A stretch of 64,000 nt of DNA from JALQTD01 sp965656785. Its GTDB lineage: Bacteria; Bacteroidota; Bacteroidia; Flavobacteriales_D; Sanyastnellaceae. Positions 9,648 to 17,310 of this stretch are shown piece by piece. Position 1 is the first letter of the stretch, and each line of letters opens with the position of its first letter. A program made the position numbers and the translations under genes. The notes beneath the pieces are model-generated. The model saw only the letters and a list, made by a program, of their open reading frames with translations. It did not search any database and was not told the origin of the DNA. The stretch lies in the NCBI GenBank assembly GCA_965656785.1, contig CBFHLY010000002.1, forward strand, positions 62,001 through 126,000, written 5' to 3'.

Positions 9648-10406
9648 TTAACGCAGTCGGTTGGGGTCGTTTTCGCTGCGGTGACGCAACAAGGTCGTCA
9701 TCGCGTCCACCGTCATGAACTGCCCTCCACCACGCTCATTGAAGTTCGCAGGGAGAAAACACCAATGGTCACTGCCCACTTCCTTGACCGCCCACAACCG
9801 GTTGTCCCCGCGCACTTCCCAATACTCCACCTTCGGGTCTCCTTCTTCCGTGAAGAACTGGGCATTGCCTTTGCCATAATTGGATTCCACCATGCCTTTC
9901 ATGCCCGATGGGTTCCCCTCGAAATCGATGAAAATGACGCGGTGAACGAGGTCCAGGTTCAAGAGGACCACGTCCTGATCGCCATCCCGATACGGGGTGG
10001 AAGCGTACAGGAGGTCGGCCAGCTCGGTTTGGTTGCGCAGGCCCTTTTCCCACCACGTGTTCATGCCTTCGATCGTTGTGGCCCGGGTGGTGGAATCCAT
10101 CGGGGAGCGATGAAGGGGATAGAAATCAAGGATCGCATCCCAGTCGCCTTGGTTTTGGGCGGTGAAATAGTTGCCCAAATCGTCCAGGATGTCATCGACC
10201 TGGTCTTGGTCCAAAAACAGCGCTGCAGCCGGCGCTTGCGTGATGGTGACCGGGGTGTTCGCGGTCACCACGCTGCCCGTGGTTTCGGGGGCGACGGCAT
10301 CGTTTCCTGCCGATGACGTGGCCGGTTCCTCGCCACATCCTTGCCAGCTGGTTGCCAGCACCGCTGCCCAAATCAACGGGGCCATGTTGCGTACCAAATG
10401 TTTCAT
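9648..10406 (-). CDS. Probable lipoprotein of unknown function
   Basis: 252 residues with a hydrophobic N-terminus (about 8-20) and a cysteine at about 24 (SWQGCGEE). This could be a lipidation site, although W at -3 is not canonical. A low-complexity Thr/Ala/Glu linker leads to a globular domain with ILDDLGNYFTAQNQGDWDAILDFYP. That stretch resembles proteins with a nuclear-transport-factor-2-like or DUF-type cone fold, but I cannot assign a family. It is the first gene of the minus-strand run ending in argS. A TATCTTCG box 6 nt before the ATG supports this start. Confidence 0.6.
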   Translation of the reverse strand: MKHLVRNMAPLIWAAVLATSWQGCGEEPATSSAGNDAVAPETTGSVVTANTPVTITQAPAAALFLDQDQVDDILDDLGNYFTAQNQGDWDAILDFYPLHRSPMDSTTRATTIEGMNTWWEKGLRNQTELADLLYASTPYRDGDQDVVLLNLDLVHRVIFIDFEGNPSGMKGMVESNYGKGNAQFFTEEGDPKVEYWEVRGDNRLWAVKEVGSDHWCFLPANFNERGGGQFMTVDAMTTLLRHRSENDPNRLR

Positions 10407-10412
10407 GCTGGG

Positions 10413-10420
10413 CGAAGATA
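10413..10420 (-). promoter_or_regulatory. Candidate -7 element (TATCTTCG) close to a start codon
   Basis: On the minus strand TATCTTCG lies 6 nt before the ATG at 10406. It matches TAnnTTTG except for one T to C change. No clear -33 TTG was found at the usual distance, so this is a weaker candidate. Confidence 0.3.
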
Positions 10421-10446
10421 CGGACGGAATGGGCGAGGGGTTGCGC

Positions 10447-11655
10447 TCAGGTGTTCTCGCGATTCCATTGCAGGCGGTCTTTCACTTCGGTGCCCCCATG
10501 AACGTCCCGCAACTGGACTTGAATGGGGCGGTCATGACCTTGGATTTCAACCAGTACGGTATCGCCGGGATCGTGCCGGGCAACTTCCTCCTGCAGTTCC
10601 GCAATCGAGTTGACGGCCTGACCATTGAACCGGATCAGGACGTCCCCTGGCTCAATGCCGGCGTCTTCCGCTCCTCCTCCTGCACTCAGGCTGTGAATCC
10701 AAACCCCCTGCACCGCATCCAGTCCCATTTCTTCCGCCAACTCCGGCGTGACGCCCGCTCCCGAAATCCCGATGAAGGCCCGTTGCACCCGTCCATAGGC
10801 AATCAGGTCGCTGCTGACCTTGCGGGCAATGGATGCAGGTACGGCGAAGGCGTATCCCGCGTAGCTGCCGGTTTGGGAAGCAATCGCTGTGTTGATGCCC
10901 ACAAGTTGCCCTGCTGCGTTCACCAGCGCTCCGCCTGAATTGCCGGGGTTGACTGCTGCATCGGTTTGGATGAACGACTCGACAGGGAACACGTCGTTGC
11001 GGTAATCCGGTCGAAGGAGCTGCAGGTTGCGCGCCTTCGCCGAAACGATTCCGGCGGTGACGGTCGAGGTCAAATCGAACGGGTTCCCCACCGCCAGCAC
11101 CCATTCCCCGATTTCCAAGTCGTCGGACGATCCGAACCGCAGAGATGGCAGGTCATCCACCTGCGCAATCCGCAGCACCGCCAAGTCCGTTCCCGGATCC
11201 GTGCCCACCACTTCCGCCTCGAACGAACGGCGGTCATTCAGGCTGACTTCGATGTGGTCGGCGCCGTCGATGACGTGGTTGTTGGTCAAAATGAACCCTT
11301 GGGAATCGATGATGACCCCGGAACCGGAGCCTTGGCGGATGCGGGGCGAATTGGGAATGCCCCAAAAGTCCATCCAAGGATTGTAGGGCGCAGCCGCACG
11401 CGACACCGTCTTCACGTGCACCACCGCATGGACGCTTTCTCGCGCAGCTTCGCGCAAATCTACCACGGGCGCTGGAGCCGACGCCACGGGCAAGGGGGCA
11501 GCCGCCGAGCTCGATGCCTGATCGGGAACCCAATTCACTGAAATGAATTCCTGCGCGTCGTTTGCTTCTTGCCGCAAGACCGGCAGCGCAACGGCGGCCC
11601 AAATGAGGCCGCCGCCAATGAGCGCTCCGAAAAAAGCCGAAAAGAGGGTTTTCAT
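10447..11655 (-). CDS. DegS/HtrA-type membrane-anchored trypsin-like protease with one PDZ domain
   Basis: 402 residues from the ATG at 11655; an ORF extension to 11718 exists but the hydrophobic N-terminus begins here. An N-terminal membrane helix or signal (about 3-27) is followed by a trypsin-like domain with the triad His127 (LTNNHVI), Asp157 (GTDLAVL) and Ser240 (NPGNSGGAL). One PDZ domain follows at about 300-390 (GVWIHSLSAGGGAEDAGIEPGDVLIRF). A single PDZ plus an uncleaved-looking anchor resembles DegS more than DegP, which has two PDZs. It would cleave misfolded or signalling proteins in the periplasm. It is not obviously in an operon with its neighbours. Confidence 0.88.
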   Translation of the reverse strand: MKTLFSAFFGALIGGGLIWAAVALPVLRQEANDAQEFISVNWVPDQASSSAAAPLPVASAPAPVVDLREAARESVHAVVHVKTVSRAAAPYNPWMDFWGIPNSPRIRQGSGSGVIIDSQGFILTNNHVIDGADHIEVSLNDRRSFEAEVVGTDPGTDLAVLRIAQVDDLPSLRFGSSDDLEIGEWVLAVGNPFDLTSTVTAGIVSAKARNLQLLRPDYRNDVFPVESFIQTDAAVNPGNSGGALVNAAGQLVGINTAIASQTGSYAGYAFAVPASIARKVSSDLIAYGRVQRAFIGISGAGVTPELAEEMGLDAVQGVWIHSLSAGGGAEDAGIEPGDVLIRFNGQAVNSIAELQEEVARHDPGDTVLVEIQGHDRPIQVQLRDVHGGTEVKDRLQWNRENT

Positions 11656-11693
11656 GTGCGTTGAATTTGTCTTCAAAAGAACAATTCGCACGC

Positions 11694-11717
11694 AAAAAAC
11701 TGCGCCGAGAAAGCGCA
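11694..11717 (-). terminator. Weak candidate terminator of the sulfur operon
   Basis: On the minus strand a short 5-bp stem (tgcgc / gcgca, 7-nt loop) is followed by GTTTTTT. It lies 38 nt after the stop of the last YeeE/YedE gene. The stem is short, so termination is uncertain. Confidence 0.35.
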
Positions 11718-11754
11718 AAGAAATCCAAAAGCCGCTTGCTAACGAATGCTAAGC

Positions 11755-12162
11755 TCAGTGCGGCAAATGCTTGCGCACCGCTGCGTAAGCAAGGGTTCCC
11801 AAAATGCCGCCGAGGATGGCCACCAAAATTGGCCAAACCCCCGCCCCGGCGAGGATGAACATCGGTCCTGGGCAAGCTCCGGTCACGGCCCAGCCCATCC
11901 CGAAGATGGTTCCGCCAATCAGGTAGCGCTTCCAGTTGCCTTCATAGCGGAACACGTCGAATGGTTTGCCAGCGACAGAGTGCCACTTTTTGACCTTAGC
12001 GATTTGCAGAAACAAAGCGCCGACCACCACCGCCGAGCCGATGACCCCGTACATGTGAAAGCTGTCGAACTGGAACATCTCCGTGATGCGGTACCAGCTC
12101 ACCACTTCACCTTGGGTCAATGCGACCCCGAACACCATTCCGATGAGTATGAATCTCCACAT
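11755..12162 (-). CDS. YeeE/YedE family membrane protein, C-terminal half type
   Basis: 135 residues with about four hydrophobic helices (IGMVFGVALTQ, VIGSAVVVGALFLQIA, LIGGTIFGMGWAVTGA, WPILVAILGGILGTLAY). The cysteine motif TGACPGPM is characteristic of the second half of YeeE/YedE (TsuA-like) sulfur-compound transporters. The start at 12162 was chosen over an upstream in-frame ATG because the longer ORF would overlap the previous gene with non-membrane, Arg/His-rich sequence. It begins 2 nt after the stop of the other half, so the transporter is encoded as two adjacent polypeptides. Confidence 0.85.
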   Translation of the reverse strand: MWRFILIGMVFGVALTQGEVVSWYRITEMFQFDSFHMYGVIGSAVVVGALFLQIAKVKKWHSVAGKPFDVFRYEGNWKRYLIGGTIFGMGWAVTGACPGPMFILAGAGVWPILVAILGGILGTLAYAAVRKHLPH

Positions 12163-12164
12163 GA

Positions 12165-12722
12165 TTAAAAGAGGTAGGGCATGACAAATTGGGTGACCAA
12201 CAGGCCCCCGATGAAGAATCCGACCACGGCGATGAGCGACGGCAACTGCAAGCTGCACAAGCCCGAAATGGCGTGCCCCGAAGTGCATCCGTCCGCATAA
12301 CGCGTTCCGAAGCCAACGAGGAAGCCGCCAGCGAGCAGCACCACGAGTGCCCACGGGTCCGTCCACGCCTCGGGTCCGAAGATTTCGGCAGGAGCCAGGC
12401 CTTCGCCCGGATTTTCAATCCCCCAGTCCTTCATTTTCGCCACGGTTGATTCGGCGAGGTCCACGTGCACTTCAGGGCGCATCACGTACCCACTCAAGGC
12501 CCCACCAAAAATGGAACCCAGCACGAAGGCCAGGTTCCATTTCCGTTCGCGCCAGTCGAACTTGAAGTAGTCCGAAAGGCGCCCCGCACCACCGATGGTG
12601 CAGAGGGTCTGAAAGTTGCTGGAGACGCCGAAGCGCTTACCAGCGAAAAGCAGCGAGGCCATGGTGATCGCGATGATCGGACCGGTGATGTACCACGGCC
12701 AAAGAGCAGTCAATATTTCCAC
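12165..12722 (-). CDS. YeeE/YedE family membrane protein, N-terminal half type
   Basis: 185 residues, predicted multi-pass inner membrane protein. The signature YADGCTSGHAISG near 143-155 is the conserved cysteine motif of YeeE/YedE proteins, which in TsuA relays thiosulfate by cysteines in the pore. The start is a GTG at 12722. With the following 135-residue protein it probably forms one functional sulfur-compound channel. It lies 6 nt after the persulfide dioxygenase-rhodanese gene, so substrate import or export is likely coupled to that enzyme. Confidence 0.85.
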   Translation of the reverse strand: MEILTALWPWYITGPIIAITMASLLFAGKRFGVSSNFQTLCTIGGAGRLSDYFKFDWRERKWNLAFVLGSIFGGALSGYVMRPEVHVDLAESTVAKMKDWGIENPGEGLAPAEIFGPEAWTDPWALVVLLAGGFLVGFGTRYADGCTSGHAISGLCSLQLPSLIAVVGFFIGGLLVTQFVMPYLF

Positions 12723-12728
12723 GAATGA

Positions 12729-14141
12729 TTACTTCAGAGTTGAAGGACAAACATAATCCGTTTTCGGCAACGCAGTTTCCTCGAGGGCTTTGAAACCGCC
12801 CGCGATGTCGACCACGTTGTGGAAGCCCCGCGCCTTCAAAATCGAGTTGAAGATGACCGAACGGTAGCCGCCTGCGCAGTGCGCCCAGTACGTTTTGTTC
12901 GGGTCGATGGCGTCCATCTTCTCGTTCACGTAATCGAGGGGCAAGCTGTTCGCGCCGTCAATGTGCTCCGCCTCGAATTCACCGGGCTTCCGCACGTCGA
13001 GCAACTCCCAATCCCGCCCTTCGAAGTCTTCCGCGACTTGTTCAGCAGTGACTTGTTCGATGGTGCCGACCTCTTTGCCCGCCGCCTTCCAAGCAGCGAG
13101 GCCGCCTTCGAGGTAACCGAGCGTGTTGTCGTATCCGACCCGCGACAAGCGCGTCACCACTTCTTCCTCACGGCCTTCCGGCGTGATGAGGACGAGCGGC
13201 TGGTTCAAGTCCGCCACCAACGCACCGACCCACGGAGCGAAGCTGCCGTCGATGCCGATGAAGTTCGAGTTGGGCACGTGTCCCGCGACGAAGTCCTCTT
13301 GCGAACGGGTGTCGAGGACCATTGCGCCTTCGTGGTTCGCCATCGCTTCGAACGTGTCCGGATCGAGGGCCACTGTTCCGCGCTCCAGAACGTTGTCGAT
13401 GGACACGATGTCCATTTTATTCATCGCCGCGTTCTTCGGGAAGTACTGCGGTGGAGGCAGCAAGCCGTCGGTCACTTCCTTAACGAATTCCTCTTCGGTC
13501 ATGTCGGCGCGCAGTGCGTAGTTGGTCGCGATTTGGTTGCCGATGGTGTCCCAGGTTTGGCTGCTCATGTGCTTGCCGCACGCGGAGCCGGCGCCGTGAC
13601 CGGGGTAGACGATGGTCTCGTGCGGCAGGGTCATGACCTTGTCGCGGAGGCTGTGGAACAGGATGGAGGCGAGCTGCTCTTGGGTGAGGTGGGCCGCTTT
13701 TTGGGCCAAATCCGGACGCCCCACATCCCCGATGAACAGCGTGTCCCCGGTGAACACCGAGTGCTCCTTGCCGTTTTCGTCCAGCAGGAGGAAGCACGTC
13801 GACTCCATGGTGTGACCGGGCGTGTGCAACACCTTCAACGTGATGTCGCCCAGCTTCAGCTCCTCACCGTCCTCAGCCAAGTGGATGTCGTATTCTGGCG
13901 TCGCCGTCGGACCATAGACGATTTGAGCGCCCGTCTTTTGGGCCAAGTCCACGTGTCCCGAAACGAAGTCCGCATGGAAGTGGGTTTCGAGGATGTACTT
14001 GATTTTTGCACCACGGCTGGCGGCCTTCTCGATGTAATCCTTGGTTTCGCGCAAGGGGTCCACGATGGCAGCTTCGCCGTTGCTTTCGATGTAGTAAGCG
14101 CCTTGCGCTAAACATCCCGTGTAAATCTGCTCAATGTGCAT
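12729..14141 (-). CDS. Persulfide dioxygenase-like metallo-beta-lactamase fused to two rhodanese domains
   Basis: 470 residues. The N-terminal metallo-beta-lactamase domain (about 1-250) resembles ETHE1-type persulfide dioxygenase. It has the metal motif THFHADFVSGH at about 53-63, HTPGHT, an Asp in TGDTLFIGDVGRPD, and YPGHGAGSACG. Two rhodanese domains follow. The first (about 262-355) has ITPEGREEEV where an active loop would be and lacks the catalytic Cys. The second (about 365-460) has an intact HCAGGYRSV loop. The expected chemistry is oxidation of glutathione or low-molecular-weight persulfide to sulfite, with sulfur transfer by the rhodanese. Genes for a TauE exporter and a YeeE/YedE transporter flank it. 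Confidence 0.88.
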   Translation of the reverse strand: MHIEQIYTGCLAQGAYYIESNGEAAIVDPLRETKDYIEKAASRGAKIKYILETHFHADFVSGHVDLAQKTGAQIVYGPTATPEYDIHLAEDGEELKLGDITLKVLHTPGHTMESTCFLLLDENGKEHSVFTGDTLFIGDVGRPDLAQKAAHLTQEQLASILFHSLRDKVMTLPHETIVYPGHGAGSACGKHMSSQTWDTIGNQIATNYALRADMTEEEFVKEVTDGLLPPPQYFPKNAAMNKMDIVSIDNVLERGTVALDPDTFEAMANHEGAMVLDTRSQEDFVAGHVPNSNFIGIDGSFAPWVGALVADLNQPLVLITPEGREEEVVTRLSRVGYDNTLGYLEGGLAAWKAAGKEVGTIEQVTAEQVAEDFEGRDWELLDVRKPGEFEAEHIDGANSLPLDYVNEKMDAIDPNKTYWAHCAGGYRSVIFNSILKARGFHNVVDIAGGFKALEETALPKTDYVCPSTLK

Positions 14142-14216
14142 GATGTGTGATTTTTATTGTTTCTTTTTCAAATTTCGGGGGGCGGTTTGGGGCCAAATCT
14201 GAGCCCCGTCATCTCA

Positions 14217-15017
14217 TCAGATGATTTCCTTCAGAAGAATGAACGCTCCCATGATGAGCACAAAGTAACCGAATCCTTTCTTCAGTGCGCCGCCGTCGAT
14301 CCGCTTGGAAAGTTGCATGCCGAGGAGGATGCCGACGACCGTCAACGACGTGAAAATCCCGAGCAACGTCCAGTCCATGACCTTGTCCGTGCCGAGGTCG
14401 CCGACGAATCCGATCATGGATTTGAAGGCGATGATCATCAGCGACGTGCCCACTGCGACCTTCATCGGCATCCGCACCAGGACGACCAGGGCCGGGATGA
14501 TGAGGAATCCGCCGCCGGCACCGACCATTCCCGTCAGGACTCCGACGGCCACCCCTTCGATCGGCACGAGCCACCAGTTGGCCTGCCCCGTTTCCTCCTT
14601 CGATTCCTTGCGGCCACGGATCATCGAAACCGAAGCGGCGATCATCAAAATGGCAAACAGCACCATGATGAGCAGGTTTTTCGTCAAAGGCAATCCTGCG
14701 ATGTCAAACGAATCGGGAATGGCAGGAATCATCCAACGGCGCGTCGCGTACACCGCGGCAAGCGAAGGCAGCGCGAAGACGATGCCCGTCTTCATGTCCA
14801 CGAGCCCGTTGCGGTAATTCTGCACGGCCCCGAAGGCCGCCGAAACGCCCACCACGAACAAGCTGTAAGCCGTGGCCATCTCCGCATCGACCTTCAACAA
14901 GTAAACCAATACCGGCACGGTCAGGATGCTTCCTCCTCCTCCAATCAGGCCCAAAACCAAACCCACCACCAAGGCGGCCGCGTATCCGAGCACTGCAATC
15001 AATTCCAAGGTTTCCAT
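14217..15017 (-). CDS. TauE/SafE family sulfite/anion exporter
   Basis: 266 residues with about eight hydrophobic helices and the duplicated glycine-rich family motifs GLIGGGGSILTVPVL (about 22-36) and GMVGAGGGFLIIPAL (about 160-174). TauE/SafE proteins move organosulfonates, sulfite or sulfoacetate across the inner membrane. It is the first gene of the sulfur run, 75 nt before the persulfide dioxygenase fusion. Export of the sulfite or thiosulfate made by that enzyme is the likely job, inferred from context. A possible -7-like TAACCTTG lies about 27 nt before the ATG. Confidence 0.85.
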   Translation of the reverse strand: METLELIAVLGYAAALVVGLVLGLIGGGGSILTVPVLVYLLKVDAEMATAYSLFVVGVSAAFGAVQNYRNGLVDMKTGIVFALPSLAAVYATRRWMIPAIPDSFDIAGLPLTKNLLIMVLFAILMIAASVSMIRGRKESKEETGQANWWLVPIEGVAVGVLTGMVGAGGGFLIIPALVVLVRMPMKVAVGTSLMIIAFKSMIGFVGDLGTDKVMDWTLLGIFTSLTVVGILLGMQLSKRIDGGALKKGFGYFVLIMGAFILLKEII

Positions 15018-15097
15018 CGCATCTAGTTTGTGTGTTGACGATGCAAGGTTACGCCCCGACTGACCGGCATACCGTGACGTGGGTCACGAGGTCAACT

Positions 15098-16075
15098 TCA
15101 GCCCTTCGCGAGGCCGATTTCAAGCAGCCGCTGGTGCAGGTATTCCCCCGCAGAGATGGGTGCTTCCTTCGGTTCCTCCCCAGCAGGTACCAAGTGCGGC
15201 AAGGCGTCCAGCCGCATCTCCGGACGGGGATGGCAAAAGAAGGGCATGCTGAAACGCGGCGAGCCCCATTGCTCCCGTGGCGGGTTCACAACGCGGTGGG
15301 TCGTGGACTTCAATCGGTGGTTCGTCAGCCGTTGGAGCATGTCGCCCACGTTGACCACGATGTGCTCGGGCAGGGCCGTCACCGGAATCCATGCACCGTC
15401 GTGCCTCAGCACTTCGAGCCCGGAGGCCGATGCGCCCACAAGCAGCGTGATGAGGTTGATGTCCTCGTGCTGCCCCGAACGCACGGAACTTTCCGGCTCG
15501 TGGTTGATGGGCGGGTAGTGAATCGCCCGCAAAATGCTCGAACCGCCCGGGACCCACGCATCGAAGTACCCTTCGGGCAGTTCCAAGTGCAAAGCAATCG
15601 CACGCAGCATCACCAACCCCAGCGACTCCAAGGCTTCGAACGCCTGCTTCGCGGTGGGACCGAATTCCGGCAATTCCGTACAATCGGAGTTCGGTGGGAA
15701 TTCGTCGGGGTTGCCGTCCGCCGGTGGCGTGGGCTGACCGACTTGCCAAAACTCCTTCAAGTCTGCAGCCGCCGAATCCTTCGCGTGCTCGGTGCCAAAG
15801 GCCACGTACCCGCGTTGGTTGTTCGTTTCCGGACGCATGTACCGCTGCTTCGTCTCAACCGGTAAGCCAAAGAATGCTTTCGATTGGTCGTACAGCCGTT
15901 CGATGAGGTCGTCTGGGATTCCGTGGCCGTGGATGGCAGCGAAGCCGATGCCTTCATAGGCGGCGCCGAGTTGCGCGATGAAGCGGTTGCGGGCTTCCGC
16001 ATCGCCGTTCAGGAAGTCGCCCACGTTGAGTGTGGGGATGCCGGCGATCATGCTGATGTCAGAGGAATTGCTCAT
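15098..16075 (-). CDS. Isopenicillin N synthase-like 2-oxoglutarate/Fe(II) oxygenase
   Basis: 325 residues. The N-terminal DIOX_N-type segment (IPTLNVGDF, YEGIGFAAIHGHGI) is followed by the double-stranded beta-helix core. Its iron ligands are seen as HxD in GQHEDINL and His in TTHRVVNP, and the 2-oxoglutarate-binding RxS in RFSMPFF. The fold is typical of plant and bacterial small-molecule oxygenases; the substrate is not predictable. It overlaps the upstream glycosyltransferase by 4 nt (ATGA), last in an LptF-GT-GT-oxygenase run, so it may modify a sugar, lipid or small molecule of the envelope. That link is inference. Confidence 0.85.
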   Translation of the reverse strand: MSNSSDISMIAGIPTLNVGDFLNGDAEARNRFIAQLGAAYEGIGFAAIHGHGIPDDLIERLYDQSKAFFGLPVETKQRYMRPETNNQRGYVAFGTEHAKDSAAADLKEFWQVGQPTPPADGNPDEFPPNSDCTELPEFGPTAKQAFEALESLGLVMLRAIALHLELPEGYFDAWVPGGSSILRAIHYPPINHEPESSVRSGQHEDINLITLLVGASASGLEVLRHDGAWIPVTALPEHIVVNVGDMLQRLTNHRLKSTTHRVVNPPREQWGSPRFSMPFFCHPRPEMRLDALPHLVPAGEEPKEAPISAGEYLHQRLLEIGLAKG

Positions 16076-17310
16076 GATGGGGTCCGAAGGGCCGGGGTGG
16101 TTTCATCCGGCACTGCTGCGAATGTAGCGAGGAGCTTGACGGATTCGACTGACCACGATGCGTGTTCTTCGACAAACCGCCGTGCATTTCTTCCGAGGGC
16201 GGCGCGCCAGTCGGGGTGGTCGGCGAGTTCCGCGATGCGGTCCGCGAAGTCCTGGGGGGAGTCGGCGAGGATGGCGTGGGCGGTCGCGATGCGGTCGGGG
16301 TTGAGGGGGCCGTCGGGTGCGATGAGGTGGGGGCCGAGTCCGTGGCGGACTTGGGGGGAAACGATGCAGGGGAGGCCGCAGGCCATGGCTTCGAGGAGCT
16401 TGTTTTGCTGGCCGGAGCCGAGGACGATGGGGGCGAGGAACAGGTGGGACCGGTGGTAGGCCAAACGGATGTCGTCGAGCCAACCGGTGACTTCGACCGA
16501 ACCGCCGTGCAGGGCTTTGACGGCCGGGGTGGGGGTGGCGCCGGCGATGAGCCAGTGCACGCCAGAGGGCGCGAGAGGGCGGATTTCGAGGGCGAGCCGG
16601 AGGGCGGCATCGACGTTGGGCGGATAGGCCATGTTGCCGATGAAGCTCGCGGTCAAGGGGAGCGAGGGCGGGGTCGGGGCCGGTTGGAAAAAGGCCGTGT
16701 CGACGCCGTTGGGGACGATGGCGATGCGCGCGCGGTCGGGATGGGCAATGGACCGTTGATCCGCCTCGGTGATGATGCTGTGGCCGTCGAAGTAATCGAA
16801 GACGCTCGCTTCGTAGCGCTTCAGCCTCCGGGCTTCGAGGGCGAACAACCAGCGCCGCGGTCCGCGGTGCTTTTCCGCTCGGCGCGCCATGCCCGCGCTC
16901 AGGGCGTCCATGTAATCGAGTGTGCGCGGGATTTCGTGCAGCTCCTTCACGTACTCGGAGGTGCGAATGAGCTGGGCGAGGAGTTGGTCGGGCTGGATTT
17001 GGCCCAAAACCCGCAACACCTGCCGATGCGCCCCCCGCTGGTAAAACCAGTGCACCTGGAACGGCCGCGAACTCAACGGCGCCCAAGCCAACCGCAAGGC
17101 GCGCCGCCACGGCGAAAGCTTCACCGCGTGCAACCCCGACACCCACGGCGCCAAGGCCGCCCGCTCCTCCGACGTCGGCTCCTGGTCCACGAGGCACACC
17201 AAATGCAGCTCCACGTGCTCGCTCAACGCCCGCAACTGGTGGTACAGCCGGAGCTTGTCGCCTTTCTCCAACGGCCACGGCCACCGCGAAGTCAACACCG
17301 CGACCTTCAT
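16072..17310 (-). CDS. Family 4 glycosyltransferase (GT-B fold, exosortase/PEP-CTERM-associated type)
   Basis: 412 residues. The N-terminus (VAVLTSRWPWPLEKGDKLR) is typical of a GT4 subgroup seen with exosortase and exopolysaccharide loci. The C-terminal Rossmann half contains IVPNGVDTAFF, SFIGNMAYPPN and the nucleotide-sugar segment LGSGQQNKLLEAMACGLP, whose Glu is the EX7E-type acid. It is a cytoplasmic or membrane-peripheral enzyme; donor and acceptor are unknown. It overlaps both neighbours by 4 nt. The DNA around 16.2-17.2 kb is very GC-rich. Confidence 0.85.
   Translation of the reverse strand: MKVAVLTSRWPWPLEKGDKLRLYHQLRALSEHVELHLVCLVDQEPTSEERAALAPWVSGLHAVKLSPWRRALRLAWAPLSSRPFQVHWFYQRGAHRQVLRVLGQIQPDQLLAQLIRTSEYVKELHEIPRTLDYMDALSAGMARRAEKHRGPRRWLFALEARRLKRYEASVFDYFDGHSIITEADQRSIAHPDRARIAIVPNGVDTAFFQPAPTPPSLPLTASFIGNMAYPPNVDAALRLALEIRPLAPSGVHWLIAGATPTPAVKALHGGSVEVTGWLDDIRLAYHRSHLFLAPIVLGSGQQNKLLEAMACGLPCIVSPQVRHGLGPHLIAPDGPLNPDRIATAHAILADSPQDFADRIAELADHPDWRAALGRNARRFVEEHASWSVESVKLLATFAAVPDETTPALRTPS

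Noticed and set aside
14160..14215. GGGGC...GCCCC hairpin between the TauE and persulfide dioxygenase genes
   Set aside because: Only a 5-bp stem with a 9-nt loop and no T-tract. It is more likely a transcribed spacer within the operon than a terminator.
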